DNA of 64,000 bases, from positions 62,001-126,000 of the forward strand of contig NZ_JAKILG010000005.1 in assembly GCF_023283765.1 (NCBI RefSeq), written 5' to 3'. The stretch's first letter is position 1. Each line of letters starts with the position of its first letter. Below are positions 52,031-61,178 of this stretch, in pieces. This DNA comes from Shewanella profunda. Its GTDB lineage: Bacteria; Pseudomonadota; Gammaproteobacteria; Enterobacterales; Shewanellaceae. A program made the position numbers and the translations under genes. The notes beneath the pieces are model-generated. The model was not told the origin of the DNA. It did no database searches and saw only the letters and a program-made list of their open reading frames with translations.

Positions 52031-53080
52031 TTATAGCGAACTTTGAAGCTGTTTAAACTGCCCTTGGATCACTGCTTTTTCCTGAAGAATCACCTTATTC
52101 TCATCGGTCAGAAATGCCACTTTATCCTGGGCGGTTTTCAGTTCGGCTTTGGTGGTCTCCAGTGCGTGGGATAACACGGCCACTTGCTTATCGACATCTG
52201 CTTTCTGAGTGGTGAGCGCGGCCATGTTTTCCGACAATTGCTCATTTTTATGCTGGTATTCCCGGCACCTTGTCACGGCTTCTTCATACTCGTGTTCCAG
52301 GTTCTGGATATCTTCCATCTTTGCGTTCAAGTCGCTATTTAGCGCCGCATTGGCCCGTTTTAATTCATCGGCATTTCGTTGTAACTGCGCGTTGATGTCG
52401 AATAGCTCGGACGCTCTCGACTCAGTCTGTGCGAGCCGGTGTTGCAGATCCTGAATCTGATCATTTAACCCCTGGTTAACTATACGGAACTGTTCGCGCT
52501 CCTGCTGGCGGTCTTCGGCAGTGCGCTGCTGGTAATGTTCGAAATGATCGCGAATATCCCGGTTTTCTTGCCTGAGTTCACTGACACTCTCCTTCAAGTC
52601 GTTGGCTCGCGTAAGAGCTTCGTCCCGCTGAGACTCGGCCTTTGCCAGCCTGACGCGTGCGTCTTCCAGGGACTTGTCTTGCAGGCTTTTTTCCTCGGTA
52701 ATTCGTGCTATCTGGTTCTCAAGGTCCCGTTGTCGGGCAGTAAGTTGCGCGATGGTGTTGTTGGCATAGGTCAACTCTGTGCGGAGTTCTTCCTTTAAAG
52801 TCTCGAATTCCTGGCGAGCTTGTTCGATACGGTGGTCGGCCATCTGCTGTACCCGCTCATGCAGGGACTTTACCACCTCGATGAGGTCGTTCGGCAGTCC
52901 ACTGACATCGGCCGCCTCCCCATTGTCTGACCGCCAACGCTTGAGCAATGGCGCGATGGTGCTTTTGCTGCCGGTGCCCAGATGCTCGCGCACCCTATCC
53001 ACCGTGGGTTCCTGGCCATGTGTTTTAATGACTTCAGCTGCTTTAGCGATATCGTGATAAGTGACTCCGGCACGGGCCAT
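52031..53080 (-). CDS. tnpT: TnpT-like cointegrate resolution protein (KfrA-type DNA binding plus coiled coil)
   Basis: A 349-residue protein. The N-terminal KfrA-like helix-turn-helix (MARAGVTYHDIAKAAEVIKTHGQEPTVDRVREHLG, 1-60) is followed by a very long coiled coil (about 75-345) rich in Glu, Gln and Lys. In Tn4651-type transposons TnpT of this design assists the tyrosine recombinase TnpS at the resolution site. It is divergent from tnpS with the site between. The ATG at 53080 is chosen over an upstream frame start at 53152. Overlapping plus-strand ORFs are shadows. Confidence 0.8.
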   Translation of the reverse strand: MARAGVTYHDIAKAAEVIKTHGQEPTVDRVREHLGTGSKSTIAPLLKRWRSDNGEAADVSGLPNDLIEVVKSLHERVQQMADHRIEQARQEFETLKEELRTELTYANNTIAQLTARQRDLENQIARITEEKSLQDKSLEDARVRLAKAESQRDEALTRANDLKESVSELRQENRDIRDHFEHYQQRTAEDRQQEREQFRIVNQGLNDQIQDLQHRLAQTESRASELFDINAQLQRNADELKRANAALNSDLNAKMEDIQNLEHEYEEAVTRCREYQHKNEQLSENMAALTTQKADVDKQVAVLSHALETTKAELKTAQDKVAFLTDENKVILQEKAVIQGQFKQLQSSL

Positions 53081-53108
53081 GGTGATTCCTCTCGGATTAT
53101 TTAGTAAC

Positions 53109-53129
53109 ATATTACATAACACGTAATAT
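53109..53129. promoter_or_regulatory. 7-bp dyad near the tnpT start
   Basis: ATATTAC (53109-53115) and GTAATAT (53123-53129) with a 7-nt spacer, 29 nt upstream of tnpT. KfrA-type proteins bind inverted repeats in their own promoters, so it may be a TnpT site. Confidence 0.45.
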
Positions 53130-53173
53130 AACATTGTATATGTGTTTTTCAAGATCGCTTGAATTCAAGATAC

Positions 53174-53205
53174 TAACCACCGATAATCTACCTTATCGTA
53201 GGTTA
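53174..53205. promoter_or_regulatory. Candidate recombination core site (res/rst) for TnpS
   Basis: Two 13-bp arms, TAACCACCGATAA (53174-53186) and TTATCGTAGGTTA (53193-53205), match except for two central bases and flank a 6-bp spacer (TCTACC). This is the shape of a tyrosine-recombinase core site. It lies between divergent tnpT and tnpS, where Tn4651-type elements carry their resolution site. Confidence 0.75.
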
Positions 53206-53284
53206 ATGGATCTTGACGTAAATTTTCGACTTGTAACGCCGGTACATAGCCGCCTTTTGAGCGACATCGAAGGAAATCCTATTC

Positions 53285-54298
53285 ATGAACAACAAACCGC
53301 CAAAACCGGCTAGCAACTTGCCATTACGTAATGAGGAATCGACCCTGATTGAACGTCAGGAAGCCGAATCATTGCGGCACTACCTCCAGGCAGCGACGTC
53401 CGACAACACGCGCAAAGCCTACCGCTCGACCATTCGCCAATTTGAAAAATGGGGTGGTCGCCTGCCCTCGGATCGGGATACTGTCGTGCGTTACCTGCTG
53501 GCCAGAGCCGAATCGCTCAACCCCCGGACCCTGGATCTGCACCTGACCGCCATTAGCCAATGGCACCATTACCAAGGGCTCATCGATCCGGTAAGCGATC
53601 CGTTGGTCCGCAAAACCATGGAAGGCGTTCGTCGTACTCAAGGCCAACCCAAACGCAAAGCCAAGGCATTACGTTTGGAGCACATTGCCCAGATGGTGAA
53701 TCACTTGCGGCAACTGCCTGACACCAAAAAGAAACAGCGGGATATCGCGCTGGTGTTGACCGGCTTTTTTGGCGCCTTTCGTCGTAGCGAATTGGTGGCC
53801 ATTCAAATCGGTGATCTGGTGTGGGAACCAGAAGGACTTCTCATCCGGCTGTCTCGTTCCAAGACCGATCAACAAGCCATGGGCTTAGTGCGAGCATTAC
53901 CTTTCGGTGCACCAGGCTGCTGTCCTGCTATGGCCATGAAGAACTGGATAGAATTGGCTGATATCAATGAAGGTCCGGTTTTTCGTCCCGTTAACCGTTG
54001 GGATAAGGTTCAACCCAAAGCACTGAATCCCGGTGGCATTAATCAATTACTCAAGACTCTGGGGAACGCCTGTCAGTTCGATTTCGTGCCGGACTTGAGC
54101 AGCCATAGCTTTCGGCGTGGCCTCTCTACATCGGCAGCGAGGGAAAAAATCGACTTTGAGTTTATTAAGAAACAAGGCGGCTGGAAGAGCGACGCTACCG
54201 TATGGGAGTACATCGAAGAAGGACAGCAATTCACCAATAATGCCTCATTTATCCTCCTAGAAAAGTTGCAAGCGCTTATAGACAGTCAACTACAATGA
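53285..54298 (+). CDS. tnpS: Tyrosine recombinase TnpS-like (cointegrate resolvase)
   Basis: A 337-residue integrase-family recombinase. A SAM-like N-terminal DNA-binding domain (about 28-120) leads to the catalytic domain (about 135-330) with the first Arg in GAFRRSELVAI, the His-x-x-Arg box in SSHSFRRGLSTSAA and the nucleophile Tyr in TVWEYIEEG. Position and partner fit TnpS, which resolves cointegrates of Tn4651-type transposons. Good ribosome site (AAGGAAATCC) before the ATG. Confidence 0.85.
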   Translation: MNNKPPKPASNLPLRNEESTLIERQEAESLRHYLQAATSDNTRKAYRSTIRQFEKWGGRLPSDRDTVVRYLLARAESLNPRTLDLHLTAISQWHHYQGLIDPVSDPLVRKTMEGVRRTQGQPKRKAKALRLEHIAQMVNHLRQLPDTKKKQRDIALVLTGFFGAFRRSELVAIQIGDLVWEPEGLLIRLSRSKTDQQAMGLVRALPFGAPGCCPAMAMKNWIELADINEGPVFRPVNRWDKVQPKALNPGGINQLLKTLGNACQFDFVPDLSSHSFRRGLSTSAAREKIDFEFIKKQGGWKSDATVWEYIEEGQQFTNNASFILLEKLQALIDSQLQ

Positions 54299-54324
54299 AA
54301 AGCTGCCTTTGTAGAGATAGGGTA

Positions 54325-55080
54325 ATGATCACAACAAATACTTTAGTGAACCCATGGCACGGCTCAGTAGCGATAACACCAGGTATCGGTGCGTTCCTTG
54401 GCGAGTCAGGAGACAATAAGCCCCATAAACATTGGGCGCATCAAATCGCGATCGGTTTAGATGCAAACGTTGAAGTCATTTCCAGCGAAACACGGCACAA
54501 AGAAAAGGGGTTATGGATACCGGCTGGAGTTACTCATCAATTGATAATGGCCGAGGTACTGTGTATTTATATCGATCCAACCCATGATATTTGCAAAGCC
54601 TTGCTGCCTCACATAAAAAATCCGTTGATGCAACCCATTGGGACACTCCGTGAGGAATTCAATACGGCGTGTTTATCTCGCTTTACTGCCACGGAAAACC
54701 TTTCATTCGAACTGGAGGCTTTCGAGCGTCACTACCGGCACGATCAAACATCTGATCCAAAGAGCAGATTGAGCCACATTTTAAAAGCATTACATGCCGA
54801 AGCCATGGATGGGCGATCAATCTCTAGAGCCGAGTTGGCAAAGAAAGTTCGTCTTTCCCCAAGTCGTTTTTCCCACTGGTTTTCCGAAAGCACCGGCTTA
54901 CCTTTACGCAGCTATAAAAAGTGGTTAAAACTATTAACGGGGTTTGAGTTATCACGCCAAATGTCACTCACTGATGCGGCAATTGCATCGGGATTTTCCG
55001 ATCAGGCCCATTTCTGCCGGTCTGTTACCGAGGCTTTTGGTGTTTCCCCGGCAGTTATTCAACGGCTTTTGTCAGAATAA
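54325..55080 (+). CDS. AraC family regulator
   Basis: A 251-residue regulator with a cupin-like sensor half (PHKHWAHQIAIGLDANVEV ... WIPAGVTHQL) and a C-terminal AraC double helix-turn-helix (about 155-250; LAKKVRLSPSRFSHWFSESTGLPLRSYKKWLKL and IASGFSDQAHFCRSVTEAFGVSPA). The ATG at 54325 is preferred; an ATG at 54295 overlaps tnpS. It lies 74 nt before and in line with the sterol-desaturase gene, which it may control. Confidence 0.85.
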   Translation: MITTNTLVNPWHGSVAITPGIGAFLGESGDNKPHKHWAHQIAIGLDANVEVISSETRHKEKGLWIPAGVTHQLIMAEVLCIYIDPTHDICKALLPHIKNPLMQPIGTLREEFNTACLSRFTATENLSFELEAFERHYRHDQTSDPKSRLSHILKALHAEAMDGRSISRAELAKKVRLSPSRFSHWFSESTGLPLRSYKKWLKLLTGFELSRQMSLTDAAIASGFSDQAHFCRSVTEAFGVSPAVIQRLLSE

Positions 55081-55125
55081 ACAGCACTTTCGTTCAATGT
55101 GGCTACGTGTAAACATGAGATGCTG

Positions 55126-55151
55126 AACACTCTCAATCAGCGAGGAGTGTT
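55126..55151 (+). promoter_or_regulatory. Hairpin covering the desaturase ribosome site
   Basis: AACACTC (55126-55132) pairs with GAGTGTT (55145-55151), which overlaps the GAGGAG ribosome binding site of the gene starting at 55155. It could limit translation. Confidence 0.35.
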
Positions 55152-55154
55152 AAA

Positions 55155-56015
55155 ATGATTCGTAGCATAACGTGGTTGGTTAGGCTCCTGTATTTGCCGT
55201 TGTTTTTGCTCGTCGGAAATGGCGTCGCTATCTATCTTGTTGCCGAGGGTTACAACCAAGGTTGGCTGGTATTTTTGATCTTGGTATTTATAGGAATTTC
55301 CTTCGCCACCGAAAAACTGACACCCTATGATCGTGCGTTTAATGAACCGCAACAAGATCAGCGACGCGATCTGCTTCACGCCTTTATGAACGAGTCACTT
55401 AATGTTATTGGCGTTGCTGTACTCCCGTTATTTGGTGGCTTGCTGGTCTTGGCACCGATATGGCCTTCCGGGTGGCCGCTGGCTTTCCAGTTACTTTTGG
55501 CGATCCTCATTTCTGATGTTGGCATCACCCTGGCGCATTTTGCCAGTCATCGCCTCTCTTCACTGTGGCGCCTTCATGCCGTTCATCACAGCGTAAAACG
55601 GCTATACGGTTTTAATGGTCTTATGAAACATCCATTGCATCAATTGATAGAAACCGTCGCAGGAACGACACCATTGCTCTTTGTAGGAGTGCCACAAAAT
55701 GTCCTGATGTTGTTGGTGGTTGCAGTAGTGCTTCAGTTACTATTGCAGCACTCGAACGTGGCGTATTTTACTGGACCGCTGAGGAGGGTTCTCGCAATCA
55801 ACGCGGTGCATCGTTTCCACCACTTAAATACGGCAGAAGAAGGCGATGTGAACTTCGGGCTTTTTACCACCTTGACGGATCGCTTGTTGGGAACGGCTTA
55901 TTTTGACTCTGAACGAACGATCGGTACTAAAGATCTTGGTATCGCTTCAACGCCGAATTATCCAGCTGACTATTGGCAACAGTTGATGCAGCCTTTTCGA
56001 CGGGACAAGACATGA
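55155..56015 (+). CDS. Sterol desaturase / fatty acid hydroxylase family protein
   Basis: A 286-residue membrane protein with four to five TM helices and the di-iron histidine boxes HFASH, HAVHH, HPLHQ and HRFHH (about 138-225). Members insert a hydroxyl group or double bond into sterols, fatty acids or ceramides, or act on related lipids; the bacterial substrate is unknown. It is a passenger of the element, not metal related. A hairpin terminator follows the stop. Confidence 0.86.
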   Translation: MIRSITWLVRLLYLPLFLLVGNGVAIYLVAEGYNQGWLVFLILVFIGISFATEKLTPYDRAFNEPQQDQRRDLLHAFMNESLNVIGVAVLPLFGGLLVLAPIWPSGWPLAFQLLLAILISDVGITLAHFASHRLSSLWRLHAVHHSVKRLYGFNGLMKHPLHQLIETVAGTTPLLFVGVPQNVLMLLVVAVVLQLLLQHSNVAYFTGPLRRVLAINAVHRFHHLNTAEEGDVNFGLFTTLTDRLLGTAYFDSERTIGTKDLGIASTPNYPADYWQQLMQPFRRDKT

Positions 56016-56039
56016 GGTTATTTAGTAATTGATAAATCC

Positions 56040-56078
56040 GAGAACACGCTCCACATGCCACAGCGGGAGCGTGTTCTC
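56040..56078. terminator. Strong hairpin between convergent desaturase and lspA genes
   Basis: GAGAACACGCTCC (56040-56052) and GGAGCGTGTTCTC (56066-56078), 13-bp perfect stem, 13-nt loop, no long T-tract. Confidence 0.7.
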
Positions 56079-56081
56079 CAC

Positions 56082-56618
56082 TTACCTCATTCCTTTGTTG
56101 TTTTCATGGTCGCTGTTATCGCCTTCATCATGAACTTGATGATTCCTACTACCTATGGTACTCACAATAAAAATACATACCCCTATGAATATCGCTGTAT
56201 CAGCCAGATTGAATGCTGGCCAATGAGAATAGCTCCAGTGAAAATCAAGAAAGTCCACTACCGATCCACGCCATACACGATCAACCAGGTTGCCCAATGC
56301 ACCACCAAGCAGCATCGAATAGCTCGCCGCTTCAAGCCGGGTTGGACGCCGCCGCATTGTCCAAACCAACCAAACCGATACGCCAGAGGCTAATGCAATA
56401 AAGAAATAGCGTTGCCAGCCACCAGCATCAGCTAGCAAGCTGAATGCAGCCCCAGGATTCATCATGTGTACAATATTAAGAATTGAGTTAATCTCCACGC
56501 GCTCACCGTACTCTATCGTACGCTCAACGGCATACTTACTCGCCTGGTCCATCAGTAATATCAAACCGGAAAGACACAGCCAACCACAAAAGGTGTTTGT
56601 CGGGTTAGAGTTCGCCAT
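56082..56618 (-). CDS. lspA: Signal peptidase II homologue on the element
   Basis: A 178-residue four-TM lipoprotein signal peptidase. The two catalytic Asp are in GALGNLVDRVWRGSVVDFLDF and FNLADTAIFIG, both intact. Extra lspA copies of this kind often accompany heavy-metal efflux genes on mobile DNA; the chromosome should hold its own lspA elsewhere. Start MANSNPTN at 56618, 4 nt after the P-II-like stop, so cotranscribed with it. Confidence 0.9.
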   Translation of the reverse strand: MANSNPTNTFCGWLCLSGLILLMDQASKYAVERTIEYGERVEINSILNIVHMMNPGAAFSLLADAGGWQRYFFIALASGVSVWLVWTMRRRPTRLEAASYSMLLGGALGNLVDRVWRGSVVDFLDFHWSYSHWPAFNLADTAIFIGVCIFIVSTIGSRNHQVHDEGDNSDHENNKGMR

Positions 56619-56622
56619 GAAG

Positions 56623-56943
56623 TTAATTTTCTTTTCCTCCAATCGGTAGCGCTTGCTCGACAGGGGTGACGTATACCCAACCGGATATGTTGGGTCCGAT
56701 TTTCCCGGTTTTGCGTATGATAGCCGTCACCTCATCCACCTGATTGTCATCACAGACCAGAGATAATTGTACTTCTGAGATAACCACGCCAGCTTCGGCA
56801 GAATAGGCCAATTCCCGCTCCCCGAGGGGCTTCAAAGTACCCTTGATGTCGAGTAGCGATAGGTTTTTGTAACCCGCGTCACGCAGTGCGTCGATGACAT
56901 CAGCGGACCGAACGTGATGTATAAAAGCGGTAATTTGTTTCAT
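56623..56943 (-). CDS. P-II-like regulator in the metal-efflux cluster
   Basis: A 106-residue protein with a P-II fold pattern: MKQITAFIHHVRSADVIDALRDAG at the N-terminus, a short T-loop-like region without the uridylylated Tyr of GlnB, and ending TGKIGPNISGWVYVTPVEQALPIG. P-II-like proteins of unknown ligand lie beside czcA/cusA genes in many bacteria. It starts at 56943 (MKQIT), downstream of czcA. Role in metal or nucleotide sensing is inferred. Confidence 0.8.
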   Translation of the reverse strand: MKQITAFIHHVRSADVIDALRDAGYKNLSLLDIKGTLKPLGERELAYSAEAGVVISEVQLSLVCDDNQVDEVTAIIRKTGKIGPNISGWVYVTPVEQALPIGGKEN

Positions 56944-57021
56944 GTGAATACTCCAAAAAAGTGTCGTCATTGCTGTTGGATGGATCGCGACAATCGGTTG
57001 GGTGCCGCGATCCTGAGGGTG

Positions 57022-60000
57022 TCACTGAGCGATCGGATCGCCGTTGTCATCAATCTCTTTTGGCTTTCGCCAAGCCAGTCGATAAAGGCCGGGAAGTACC
57101 AATAGAGTGAGTAACGTGGATGAGATAATGCCGCCGATGACTACCGTGGCCAGTGGTCTTTGGACTTCTGCTCCAGTGCTGGTGTTGAGTGCCATCGGCA
57201 AGAAGCCTAATGCAGCCACCAGAGCGACCATCAAAATCGGCCGCAATCTCAACATGGCGCCGCCCTGAATCGCCTGCTCGACGGATTCACCCCGATTGAG
57301 CTCATCTCGAAAGGCCGACACCATCATGACCCCCGTCAGTACAGAAACCCCGCATAAGGTAATAAACCCAACGCCGGCTGTGATCGAGAGGGGAATATCT
57401 CTTAACCACAAGGCGATAACGCCACCGGTCAGCGCCAGCGGTACGCCACTGAAGACCAATGCCGCATCTTTTGCCGAACCAAAGGTCATCATCAACAGTG
57501 CAAAAATCATCACCAAAGTGACGGGGACAAGCAGGCTTAACCGCTGCGAGGCCGATTGCAGTTGCTCAAAGGTGCCTCCATACTCCAGCCAATAGCCGGG
57601 CGGCAATTTCACCTGCTGCGCAACTTTGCCCTGAACTTCAGCCACAAAACCACCCAAATCACGACCGCGAACGTTCGCGCTGACAACCAGTCGCCGCTTG
57701 CCGTTTTCGCGAGAGATCTGATTAGGTCCAGGGGCCAGCGTGAGACTGGCCACTTCCCGCAGCGGTACGTAGCCGCCCTCTGGCAGCGGTATCGGCAAAC
57801 GTTCCAACGCGCGCAAGTCGCCCCTTATGCCCTCGGCCACTCGCACCACTATCGAAAACCGCTGGTCGCCCTCAAAGATCAGGCCGGCCTCTTCACCACC
57901 CGTGGCGGCGGCGACTACGTCCTGCACATCGGCGACATTCAAGCCATAGCGATACATGGCTGAACGGTCGGCATTAATGGACAGAATAGGCAAGCCGGAC
58001 ACCTGCTCGACCTTAACCTCTTCGGCGCCCTCAATACCGTTCAATACCGCCGCGATTTCGCCGCCCGATTTAAGCAGTTGCGTCAAATCGTCACCAAACA
58101 CCTTGATCCCGAGATCGGAACGCACACCTGAAATCAACTCGTTGAAGCGAAGTTGGATCGGCTGGCTGATCTCATAGGCATTTCCCGGCAACAACGTCAG
58201 TTTCTCACCAATTTCTTCTAACAGCTGCGCTTTGGTTTTATCAGAATCGGGCCATTCACTGCGATCCTTGAGCATGACATAGCCATCGGAAATGTTGGGT
58301 CCCATGGGGTCACTGGCAACTTCGGCCGTGCCGACGCGTGCGAAGTAGGTTTTGACTTCACGGATTTCCAGCACCGCTTTTTCCAATTGAAACTGCATAT
58401 CCAGAGATTGAGTGAGACTGGTACCCGGTATTCGCAGCGCCTGGATGGCAATATCGCCCTCATCCAGATTCGGGATAAATTCCGTACCCATCCGCGTTGC
58501 CAGTGCGCCGACCAAAACCACAAAGATCAGGGCCGCAGACAATACGAGTACGCGAAATTTGAGTGCCCACGCCAAAACCGGGGCGTAAAACCGTTTGGAG
58601 TGGCGAACAATAAAATTGTCCTTCTCCTCGATATGCCCCGTCATAAACAGCGCCACGGCGGCAGGGACGAAGGTGAGTGACAGCACCAACGCAGACAGCA
58701 AGGCCATGATTACCGCCATGGCCATGGGCGTAAACATTTTGCCTTCCACGCCCGTCAAAGCCAGGATGGGTAAGTTCACCAGAATCACCACTAACACGCT
58801 GATCAGACTTGGTGTAAATACCTCGCGGGTGGCCGCAAACACCGTCTGAAGGCGCTCGTCCAGTTTTAAGGTACGCCCAAGATGGTGTTGCCGCCCGGCC
58901 AAGCGCAAGATACAGTTTTCGACAATGATCACCGCGCCATCCACAATCAAGCCAAAATCGAGTGCGCCCAAACTCATCAGATTGGCACTGACCTTGGTTT
59001 GCACCATGCCTGTCATCAACATCAACATTGACAAAGGGATCACCATTGCGGTGAGTAAGGCCGCCCGGACATTGCCGAGCATGACCAGGAGCACGACGAC
59101 AACCAAAATCGCGCCTTCGACCAGGTTGGTCTGTACCGTGGAAATGGTTTTATCGACCAGTACTGTACGGTTATAAACCGGCTCTGCAACCACGCCTTCG
59201 GGCAGTGTTTTGTTGATCTCCAGCAACTTGGCCGACACCGCTTGGGAAACCGTCCGGCTGTTGCCGCCCAGTAGCATGACGGCGGTACCCAAGACCGTCT
59301 CCTCGCCATCGAGCGTCGCAGCACCGGTGCGCAATTCCTTGCCGAATCCCACCTCGGCCACGTCAGCCACGGTTATGGGTAGGCCGTCACGACGGGCGAC
59401 GATGATTTTTTCGATCGCCGGGATGTCAGCTACCTGTCCGGGGGCACGAATCAGGTATTGTTCGCCATTTTTTTCGATATATCCGGCACCGATGTTGGCG
59501 TTGTTTTTCTCCAATGCCGCCACCAGATCATCGAAGCTGAGCTGGTAGGCCAGCAGTTTTGACGGTTCTGGGGTGACGTGGAACTGCTTTTCAAAGCCGC
59601 CAATGGTATTGACTTCGGTAACACCTGGAACCAGGCGCAATTGCGGACGTATCACCCAATCCTGCAAGGTGCGTAAGGCCGTCGCATCATACGGCTCACC
59701 ATTTTCCATCAAGGCGCCCGGTTTCGCATGCACCGCATAGTGAAAGATTTCACCGAGGCCTGTGGCAACGGGTCCCATCGCCGGATCGATTCCCGAAGGC
59801 ATCTCGCTTTTCGCCTGCTGCAAGCGCTCGTTGATAAGATTGCGGGCAAAGTAAATGTCCGTGCCTTTTTCAAACACCACGGTCACCTGAGACAGGGCAT
59901 AGCGTGATATCGAACGGGTACTCTCAACATAGGGCAACCCCGTGATCGCCAGTTCTACCAGGTAGGTAATGCGTTGCTCCACTTCCAGCGGTGAGTAGCC

Positions 60001-60165
60001 TGGGGCTTCTGTATTGATTTGCACCTGGACATTGGTGATATCGGGTACCGCGTCAATGGGTAGCTGCTGATAGTTCCAGACACCCAGGGCGCCCGTTACC
60101 AGCACCAGAAACATCACCAGCCAGCGGCGTGCGATGGAAAATTGAATGAGTTTATCGATCATCAC
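57022..60165 (-). CDS. czcA: Heavy-metal RND efflux pump, CzcA type
   Basis: A 1047-residue inner-membrane proton/metal antiporter with 12 TM helices and two large periplasmic loops. TM4 reads DFGLIVDGAVIIVENC, matching the DFG-DGA-VEN pattern of the HME-RND1 subgroup (zinc, cobalt, cadmium). It works with CzcB and CzcC to move metal out of the cell or periplasm. It starts 71 nt after the czcB stop. Full-length with no break; plus-strand ORFs over it are shadows. Confidence 0.95.
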   Translation of the reverse strand: MMIDKLIQFSIARRWLVMFLVLVTGALGVWNYQQLPIDAVPDITNVQVQINTEAPGYSPLEVEQRITYLVELAITGLPYVESTRSISRYALSQVTVVFEKGTDIYFARNLINERLQQAKSEMPSGIDPAMGPVATGLGEIFHYAVHAKPGALMENGEPYDATALRTLQDWVIRPQLRLVPGVTEVNTIGGFEKQFHVTPEPSKLLAYQLSFDDLVAALEKNNANIGAGYIEKNGEQYLIRAPGQVADIPAIEKIIVARRDGLPITVADVAEVGFGKELRTGAATLDGEETVLGTAVMLLGGNSRTVSQAVSAKLLEINKTLPEGVVAEPVYNRTVLVDKTISTVQTNLVEGAILVVVVLLVMLGNVRAALLTAMVIPLSMLMLMTGMVQTKVSANLMSLGALDFGLIVDGAVIIVENCILRLAGRQHHLGRTLKLDERLQTVFAATREVFTPSLISVLVVILVNLPILALTGVEGKMFTPMAMAVIMALLSALVLSLTFVPAAVALFMTGHIEEKDNFIVRHSKRFYAPVLAWALKFRVLVLSAALIFVVLVGALATRMGTEFIPNLDEGDIAIQALRIPGTSLTQSLDMQFQLEKAVLEIREVKTYFARVGTAEVASDPMGPNISDGYVMLKDRSEWPDSDKTKAQLLEEIGEKLTLLPGNAYEISQPIQLRFNELISGVRSDLGIKVFGDDLTQLLKSGGEIAAVLNGIEGAEEVKVEQVSGLPILSINADRSAMYRYGLNVADVQDVVAAATGGEEAGLIFEGDQRFSIVVRVAEGIRGDLRALERLPIPLPEGGYVPLREVASLTLAPGPNQISRENGKRRLVVSANVRGRDLGGFVAEVQGKVAQQVKLPPGYWLEYGGTFEQLQSASQRLSLLVPVTLVMIFALLMMTFGSAKDAALVFSGVPLALTGGVIALWLRDIPLSITAGVGFITLCGVSVLTGVMMVSAFRDELNRGESVEQAIQGGAMLRLRPILMVALVAALGFLPMALNTSTGAEVQRPLATVVIGGIISSTLLTLLVLPGLYRLAWRKPKEIDDNGDPIAQ

Positions 60166-60236
60166 ACACTCCTTCGTTGAGCGGCGATAGAATGCTGCTC
60201 CGGCCGATGGAATCCAGAATGTCTTTCAGGGAGCTA

Positions 60237-61178
60237 TTAATCATCATCGCCAACCTCCCCTTTACCCAATTCCGCTTTCAAAATAAAACTGTTTTTGCTG
60301 ACATACACTTCATCTGCGGACAGACCTGCCACCACTTCGGTTAGCTCACCGTCGGTTCGCCCCAAAGTCACTGTACGTGCTTCAAAACCTTCCTCACCCC
60401 GAACAAAAACGACAGGGTTATCCTCGACGATTTGCAAGGCTTCGTTGCGGATCACCATTGGAGCGGCTATTTCGGCGCGGGTGATTTGCGCGTTGACAAA
60501 GAGACCGGGTTTCCAAATGCCATTCGGGTTGTCGATCAAAGCGCGCGCCATAATGGCCTGATTACCAGTTTGGCCAAGCGGCGCAATATAGATGATTTTT
60601 CCCTCTGCGATATGGGTCGAATCGAGACTGAGAATGCGAACCCGCTGGCCTAATTCAACCTGAGCAACATCCTTGGGAAAAACCGACAGCTCCACCCAAA
60701 CCGTTGAGAAATCCTGTACTACCAACAACGGGATATCCGTAGTGTGCTCGCCAGCGTTTGCATTCCGCTGGGTAACGGCACCATTGAGTGCGGATACTAT
60801 CGAATAGGTTTTCAGACTTTCATTCGCTTCCACAGTCACCAGGGGTTCGCCTTTGCGAACCGGATCACCAACACTTTTTTTAACTTCCCGAATAACGCCG
60901 TCGAAGCGTGCCGTTACCGACTGTACACGCTCTGCGTTGGTGGCGACGACGCCATATACTGGCAAAACATCGCGGATGGTGCCCGAGGTAACGGTTGCCA
61001 GCGTAATGCCGGCATGTTTTATCTGCTCCTGGGTCAGCTCGACGTGGCCTTCTTCACCGTGCTCTTCCTCTTCTCCGTGACCCGTCTCGGCGAAAGTTTG
61101 TCCAGACAACAGGGTGATCGCAAAGCAACACGTAATTAGACGGATAAATGATTTTTTTAACTGGGTATTTGATTTCAT
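60237..61178 (-). CDS. czcB: Membrane fusion protein, CzcB type
   Basis: A 313-residue periplasmic adaptor. The signal peptide (ends LSGQTFAE) is followed by a His/Glu-rich stretch (HGEEEEHGEEGHVELT) that may bind metal, then the barrel-sandwich hybrid (RFDGVIREVKKSVGDPVRKGEPL) and beta-barrel domains. Shorter than classic CzcB, close to CusB/CzcB minimal forms. The czcC stop overlaps its ATG by 4 nt. Confidence 0.92.
   Translation of the reverse strand: MKSNTQLKKSFIRLITCCFAITLLSGQTFAETGHGEEEEHGEEGHVELTQEQIKHAGITLATVTSGTIRDVLPVYGVVATNAERVQSVTARFDGVIREVKKSVGDPVRKGEPLVTVEANESLKTYSIVSALNGAVTQRNANAGEHTTDIPLLVVQDFSTVWVELSVFPKDVAQVELGQRVRILSLDSTHIAEGKIIYIAPLGQTGNQAIMARALIDNPNGIWKPGLFVNAQITRAEIAAPMVIRNEALQIVEDNPVVFVRGEEGFEARTVTLGRTDGELTEVVAGLSADEVYVSKNSFILKAELGKGEVGDDD

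Noticed and set aside
51852..52046. 64-codon plus-strand ORF between the element end and tnpT
   Set aside because: No family likeness, overlaps the tnpT 3' end, and composition is not protein-like at the start; could be a relic but unsupported.
53285..54298. Integrase of an integrative conjugative element
   Set aside because: No attachment at a tRNA and no conjugation genes in the window; the divergent KfrA-type coiled-coil partner fits TnpS/TnpT better.
57296..61139. Many plus-strand ORFs over czcA and czcB
   Set aside because: They are antisense shadows caused by GC-rich codons; no likeness to proteins.
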